A stretch of 64,000 nt of DNA, from contig OX596337.1 in the NCBI GenBank assembly GCA_951394405.1, forward strand, positions 1,488,001 to 1,552,000, in the 5' to 3' direction. Position numbers and translations under genes: made by a program. Below the pieces are notes generated by a model that did no database searches, was not told where the DNA came from, and worked only from the letters and a program-made list of their open reading frames with translations. Every line of letters begins with the position of its first letter. Position 1 is the stretch's first letter. Source of the stretch: Coprinellus micaceus (taxonomy: Eukaryota > Basidiomycota > Agaricomycetes > Agaricales > Psathyrellaceae). Below, in pieces: positions 58,493 through 64,000 of the stretch.

Positions 58493-61400
58493 AAATCATC
58501 TTTTATATACCGGGGCACAAAGGCAGTCCGGTCGCTAGCTAATACACAAAGTATTTCTACGATACATACAACCGGCAGTTACAGACAGACGCATAAACAC
58601 AGCGATGGGGCGAAAGATAGGACTCCCCCGAAGCGAAGTCCAAGACTCGTGTGCGAAGCCTTGGTAGGCGACGCCAGAAGGACAAGCTTTATCGCGGTGT
58701 CCCTCCCCAGACTTAGCCGACCGGCTACTAAGCCAACGTGTTTCGATCCAGGCTCCCGGCGGGTCCCCTACACCCTCTGGCATGCACCTCCGTAGAAGCA
58801 CACAACTTAGTCCAGCGTTCATCCAACAGGGACCTGTCTCAGGCCCCTCAATCCACCTCGTTAGGGGCGCAAGCCCGCGAACGATACACGCCGGACGTGC
58901 CGACCCTTCGGGCTCCGCACGGACCATCTCAAACATCGACGAGCACCGAAGCCCAGAGCGATGATGACCCACTGAACATTAGTGGAGGAGGTACGGAGGA
59001 TCAGAGCGCCCACTCTGCCACGGTGCCACCGTCCACAGTCTACAGGGAGAAGGATGGGAGCGAGGGTGACGACGAGAGTGACGAGGAGGAGGTAAGTCTT
59101 GGCTCGGAAGCGACCAGGACCCAATTCCCCACCCCAGCACCCTCCAGCACCCTCACGCTAGAAGACGCCATCTCTTCCCTCAACCGAGCCGCCGAGTTCT
59201 TCCTCAGATGGGATCCCCCCGCCGAGGAAACCGACGCGCTCAAAACTCTATGGTTCACGCTGGACCGAGTCAACGCCGCCGTCCAAGGCTCTGCCTGGAG
59301 GGTAGCGTTCAAATCCTTGGAGGACGATGACATGGTGACCCCGCCAGGCACTCGCCCTCCTTCCCCCCGAAACCAAGCTACTCCCCGCGCCCAGAGGATC
59401 CGGTCCCCTCCGATTCAGTTCGGAAGGATTCCGCCCTTTGGAAACAGGGACAGCGCGGACCCTCTAGCCAGCCAAGAGGCTGGTGACACCGCCCACGACA
59501 TCCCACTCCACCCTATGCAGGTCGAGGAGGGTGTCGAGGACAGCATGTACACCTCGGAACCCGCAGTCGGGGACTGGGCTTCTCACATCGAGCAGATGAA
59601 GGACGAGGACGTAAGTGTCCCGGCCGACATTATGCGTGGCGTTCTATCCACACGTCCCCAAGGGGACGCGACCATCGACTGGGCGGCAGAGTTCGAGAAG
59701 CAGCAGCAGGCGGAGGCCAGCATGTGGGAGCCACCTTTGGTGTCCCCGCAGGCTCGGCGTCTGCAGCAGCAGCAGCAAGAGCTTGTGCCCCGCGGTTGGG
59801 GAGGAAGAGGAGGTGAGCCGGCGCAAGCCCCTCCCTCATCTTCACAACTCCCAGCATCTCATCCCGAGCTAGGCACCTTGCCAGCTGGGTACACATCGTG
59901 GGACGAGTACTCGACCTCGATCTCTGCGGCGATCCGTGCGGCTGTCAAAGAGAACTCGAAGGAAGAGCCCCGTTACACTACATCCTCACAGCAACCTGGT
60001 CCACCGCCAGGAGGCCACCCCACCTGGGACTTGTATTGGCTTGCCGTGGGTGTCAGGCTTCGAGAGAAGCTGCCGCACACCCCCCCGCCCGATGCAGGTG
60101 CCCGCACATCCGACTTTGGTCACACGACCAATAAAACCCGCTCGACTGTCGTCCCACCCAAGAAGAGGAAGAAGGCAGGCAAGCGTCTCCCTACTGGCTC
60201 GCCCATCCCGGTGGACCAGAACCCCATCCCGGAACGTCCCGCCCCTGTGGAGGAACGACCCGAAGATTCTCGGAACGCCCAGGAACCGGCCCCACCCGGC
60301 CCGAACCCGAGCCTTCCGTTCTCTGCGGCTACACGGAAGCGTGTGCACGATGGAGGCCCGAGGCCGCAGCCAAAGGCTCCCACCGTCCCCTTCCAGAGAG
60401 TCGGCCTCCCGGTCGGCCCTCAGAAGCCTGTCTCCAAACCCGCGGCCCTCAGGCCATGGAACGTCGTTGCCAAGGGAGGCAAGACGAAACCAAGTTACGT
60501 CGAGGCTGCTGCCACTTGGGGGCGGGCTCGACCTGACTTAACTCCATCACAGATCGCCAAGATTATCAACGGCGGTCCTGTCCCTCCCCTTCCTCAGGCT
60601 AACCCTCCTCCGATCCCTGCTGGCCCTGTCTCGAGCGGGAAGAAGCAGAAGAAGAAGACGGTTATCCCAGCATCTACGACCAAGGGTCCGCCTCGCACGC
60701 AGATCATGGTCCTATTCAACCAGAAGGATGGTCGGATCCCCACCATGGACGGCGCGTTTGCCATGGCAGGTATGAACAACATCCTTCAGCGGGCCGGATC
60801 TACCCTCCGCGTCCTATCTGGCAGCCAGGCCTACGGGGGCTGGAGCCTTCGAACGACGGATGTCCCAACCGAGCGCGACTTAAATGCCGTGCGAGGTTGG
60901 ATCACCCAAGTAATCCCAGACTGGTCCCGCGATCTGTGGGTCGGTCTTCCTCAGTCCACCAGCTATCTCGCGATATATGGTGTTCCCAAATACCGCGTTG
61001 GGGGAAATCCTACGATTTTCTCTGACATCGACAGCGCGTTCGAGGCATCACCCTTGAAGCCGCACTACATCACGACAGCCCGTCCCCGGGTCGTCAACTC
61101 CGAGTCGAAGGCCTCCACATCGGTGACCGTCTACTTCAACGTCTGGGACTCCCAAGCTGGGACCCGCGCGAAGGCCTTGAACAACAAGACCATCAACATC
61201 TTCGGCAGGTCGTGCCTCATCAGGACAACCCCCCGCCACCCCGGTGTCCCCTTCTGCAAGAATTGTTGCAAATGGGGGCACGCTAACTTCATGTGCCGAA
61301 CTCGCCTCAGGTGTCCTATCTGCGGCGAGTCGCATACTCGGGACGAGCATCGCCACCACGCGAGCTGTTGCAAGGGCAAGCCCAAGCAACTCCCAAAGCC

Positions 61401-61611
61401 GATCCCCCCCACCGCGGAGGAGATCAAAGTCTGCCCCCATCGTGTACGTTGTATCAACTGCAGGAAGGAGGGCCACGACGCTGAGTCGTCGAAGTGCCCG
61501 TTCTGGTACACGAGGTTCGACCGCGCCCAGATCGATTCTCTCAACAAGCAGGTGTGTGATCGTCAAGATCGTGGACGGCTTCTATCTAACCCAGTCCTTC
61601 CGAATGTTTAG
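58301..61611 (+). pseudogene. LINE-A copy 12 ORF1 (zinc-knuckle), split by a nested insert
   Basis: The frame 58301-58459 is interrupted by a 362-bp LINE-B fragment and resumes in phase at 58840-61611; spliced of the insert it would be 976 residues, longer than the 901 of copy 6. Extra length is in the low-complexity middle, including a polyglutamine run (RRLQQQQQE) at about 59755-59780. Zinc knuckles: CKNCCKWGHANFMC, CPICGESHTRDEHRHHASC, CINCRKEGHDAESSKC. It ends PVLPNV, with the stop overlapping the ORF2 start codon (ATGTTTAG, 61604-61611). Confidence 0.9.
58460..58821 (-). mobile_element. LINE-B 3' fragment nested in LINE-A copy 12
   Basis: T-run (58460-58491), then the LINE-B 3' UTR in reverse (AGCTAATACACAAAGTATTTC, then ACGATACATACAACC). 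Flanked by the 18-bp duplication TCCAACAGGGACCTGTCT (58442-58459 and 58822-58839). Truncated at its 5' side within the 3' UTR. Confidence 0.95.
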
Positions 61612-64000
61612 TACAACATTACAGAAGATTAGGGTTCTATCTTTCAATATTGCTAAGTCACCGAATGACCTTGTAGTACTCCTCGAATCGCAATGTAAAT
61701 CATTGGACATCGTTTTCTTACAAGAGCCTCCTTGGAGGCTCGTTCGACACGCCCCCTCTGCGCACGACAAAGAAGGTACGGCAGTATGGGGCTCGCCCCG
61801 TCGTCCTAAGTGGACCTGCATGGTCCCTCCCACCGAGCCCGAGACACGTCCGCGTGTCATGGCCTATGTAAATAAGAGATTGGACGTACTCCGTCCGACT
61901 TACCGTTGAGACCTTATCGACGATCGAGACGTAATGGTCATCTCCCTGTTCACAGAGGACGAGCCCATGCATCTCATGAATGTATACTCAGACGCCGACC
62001 ATCGAGCAATTCGCTTACTCGACCGTCGCGCAGAATCATTACCGGCCATGGACTACATGGCTGGAGATTTCAACTGTCACTCTAGGGAGTGGGACGATGC
62101 CGTTCCAAACCATGGAGACACAGCCATTCTACTGCTGGAAACAGCTGCCCGCCTAGGTGTGGAGTATTCCCCACCCGCTAATCCAGGACCCACCTATGTG
62201 TCCTACGCCGATGCAAATATCAAGTCCGTAATAGACATGGTGTTTGTTCAACCTGCCTACGTTCTCTCAGCCGCGCCGCTGAGAGATCATGACCTCAAGG
62301 GGACCTCGGACCACTATCCGCTGTCTTCTGTCATCAAACTCGGCACCCATGCTGAGCATATCAAGGGTCGCACCCTCAAGGAGGATGCGGTGGCCCCATT
62401 CTTTATGCAGGTCGAAAAGGAGATGCCCGGTCTCTCCGACCTGTACGATCTCAACACCGCAGAAGGAGTGGAGGAACTCTCTGTGGCGATTGAAAAGGTG
62501 TTCTCTGATGCGTGGTTCGCCCACTCAGAAGAGTACATCATCACCCCCCGCTCAAAGAAGTGGTGGAATGACGAATGTCAGAAGGCGTATGACGAGTGGA
62601 AAGCGGATGACTCTGCCGAAACCCGTGGTACATTTCGACGTCTTGTAAAGAAGACGAGGCGAGAGTTCTTCGATGAGCGCATCAAGGACATCTCAGAAAC
62701 AGACAAGCGCCCCTGGGACCTAATGGACTGGGTCAAGGAGCGCAAGAACCCGCCATGCGAGGCTATCCAACATAACGGACAGCCTTGTCACAAACTCGAC
62801 CAGCTCTGGGGTGCCTTACACGGAACCTACAATGCGGCCAACGACCGACCGGTCGATCTGAGTCTACTGGACGAACTCCCTGACGAGCCTGTCAGGGAAT
62901 GGCCAGTCTTCTCTCTCTTAGAAATGAGGCAAGCCCTTGAGGCATTCTCATCTCGCTCTGCTCCGGGCCCTGACCATGTAACATGGCAGCACCTGAAGTA
63001 TATCTTTGCCGTACCTGAATGTGAAAAGGTCGTGATGGACTTGGCCAATGCCTGCATAAAAACCGGGCACTGGCCAAAGCACTTCAAGGACTCACTTTCG
63101 ATTATCATACCGAAACCGAATAAGCCGTCCTACTCCGCCCCAAAGGCGTTCAGGCCCATTGTGCTTCTGAACACCCTTGGAAAATTGGTTGAAAAGATGA
63201 TTTCCAACCGCTTCCAGTTTGACATGATCAAGTATGATCTTGTTGACCCAAATCAAATGGGGGGAGTGCGTCAGCGCTCAACCGAAGACGCAGGCCTATT
63301 CCTCACGCACTTGGTGCGGACGGGGTGGGTAGCAGGACTGAAGACGAGCGTTGTACCTTTTGACATCGCTCAGTTCTTTCCGTCCATCAACCACGAGTTT
63401 TTACTCGAGGTACTTCGCAAACAAGGCTTCCACCCTATGGTGGTGTCCTTCTTTCAATCATACCTGGTGGAGCGCCACACATCTTATGTATGGAATGGCT
63501 CTACCTCGGAACCCTTCCGGGCGGACGTAGGAGTGGGACAGGGCTCGGCCCTCTCACCCGTGCTATCTGCCCTTGTCATAGCTCCAATCATGAAGCTGTT
63601 TCGATTGAGGCCAGAGGGGAAACTCGCTACCTTAATCTCATACGTGGATGATGGTACCATCATTGTCCAATCGCGCGATATCGAGGAGAACTGTGTGCAT
63701 CTCTACCATGCATACCAGTGCCTTTTCGACATGTTTACAAAGGCAGGGCTCGTCTTGGAGCACAACAAGACGGAACTCTTCCATTTTTCCAAGGGCCACA
63801 TGGACTTCCGTATGCCCCTCGATCTCGGATATGCCCCCTTCACAGGAGACACCCCTCTGAAACCCAAGCAGTATTGGCGCTACTTGGGCTTCTTCTTCGA
63901 CCGGTTCTTGTCGTTCAAAGAACACGTCCGGTACTACTCGACCAAGGCTCTCACCACTGTAATGGCAATGAGGATGCTTGGTAACTCTACTCGAGGGCTG
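61604..64000 (+). pseudogene. LINE-A copy 12 ORF2, one nonsense codon, runs off the window
   Basis: Begins MFSTTLQKIRVLSFNIAKS with endonuclease residues N15 and E41 (FLQEPPW). Codon 102 (61907-61909) is TGA where other copies have CGA (TYRRDLIDD), a CpG-type change. After it the frame is open to 64000. Motifs are MAGDFNCHSREWD, GTSDHYPLS, FDIAQFFPSINHEFL, GVGQGSALSP and the YVDD box (codons 680-683, 63641-63652). RNase H lies beyond the window. Confidence 0.9.

Larger units (their letters stand above)
58176..64000 (+). mobile_element. LINE-A (copy 12), full 5' end, continues past the window
   Basis: Starts GATCTCTTACCACCACC like copy 6, with 125 bp of 5' UTR, ORF1 (with a nested LINE-B fragment) and ORF2 open to the window end except for one stop. 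The 3' end is outside. Confidence 0.9.

Overview
The window is nuclear DNA of a filamentous basidiomycete, probably an agaricomycete. The evidence is many short (about 50-65 bp) GT-AG introns in conserved eukaryotic genes, and a transposon complement typical of that group: KDZ-type and Plavaka/CACTA-type DNA transposases, Copia LTR elements and LINEs with an RNase H domain. All functional assignments come from reading the translations; no database search was run.

Layout. (1) 1-7.2 kb is an ordinary gene-dense block. RNA polymerase III largest subunit (minus, 13 exons) diverges from the proteasome alpha-1 subunit (plus, 7 exons). The latter converges on a small mitochondrial protein of the KGD4/MRPS36 (YMR31) family (minus, 3 exons). 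(2) 7.2-10 kb is non-coding and holds two non-autonomous DNA transposons, one with TA and one with 8-bp target duplications. (3) 10-15 kb is a decayed Copia element on the minus strand that carries an almost palindromic 308-bp hAT-type MITE. It is followed by a tRNA-like/GGAGTCC-rich repeat and a C-rich repeat tract. (4) 17-29.3 kb holds two plus-strand genes: an unknown multi-exon protein, and a CxC5/CxC6-KDZ transposase-like protein. The second is split by a 7.7-kb LINE, which is itself hit by a LINE fragment. (5) 29.6-43 kb is LINE upon LINE: copies of one family (here LINE-A) in both orientations, with a solo LTR and an 11-bp minisatellite, ending at a 200-N assembly gap. (6) 43.2-55.7 kb is a second Copia element (plus). 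It is cut by a LINE-B copy, a long tRNA-headed SINE-like element (itself hit by a LINE-B tail) and a LINE-A copy, each with clear target-site duplications. (7) 55.7-58.2 kb is a truncated Plavaka/CACTA transposase (minus) and a divergent small coding exon. (8) 58.2-64 kb is another long LINE-A copy that runs out of the window.

How it fits together. Outside the left-hand block almost every base is transposon-derived. Target duplications give a relative order of insertion: Plavaka was hit by Copia-2, which was hit by LINE-B, the SINE-like element and LINE-A, and the SINE-like element was then hit by a LINE-B tail. LINE-A has two ORFs. ORF1 has three zinc knuckles. ORF2 has an APE-type endonuclease, a reverse transcriptase, RNase H and a C-terminal zinc motif, and overlaps ORF1 by 8 nt. 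No copy in the window has both ORFs complete and undamaged. Many inactivating changes look like CpG to TpG/CpA decay, for example CGA to TGA stops. The SINE-like element ends in nearly the same CTGAATTC(A)n tail as LINE-B, which suggests LINE-B machinery mobilises it.
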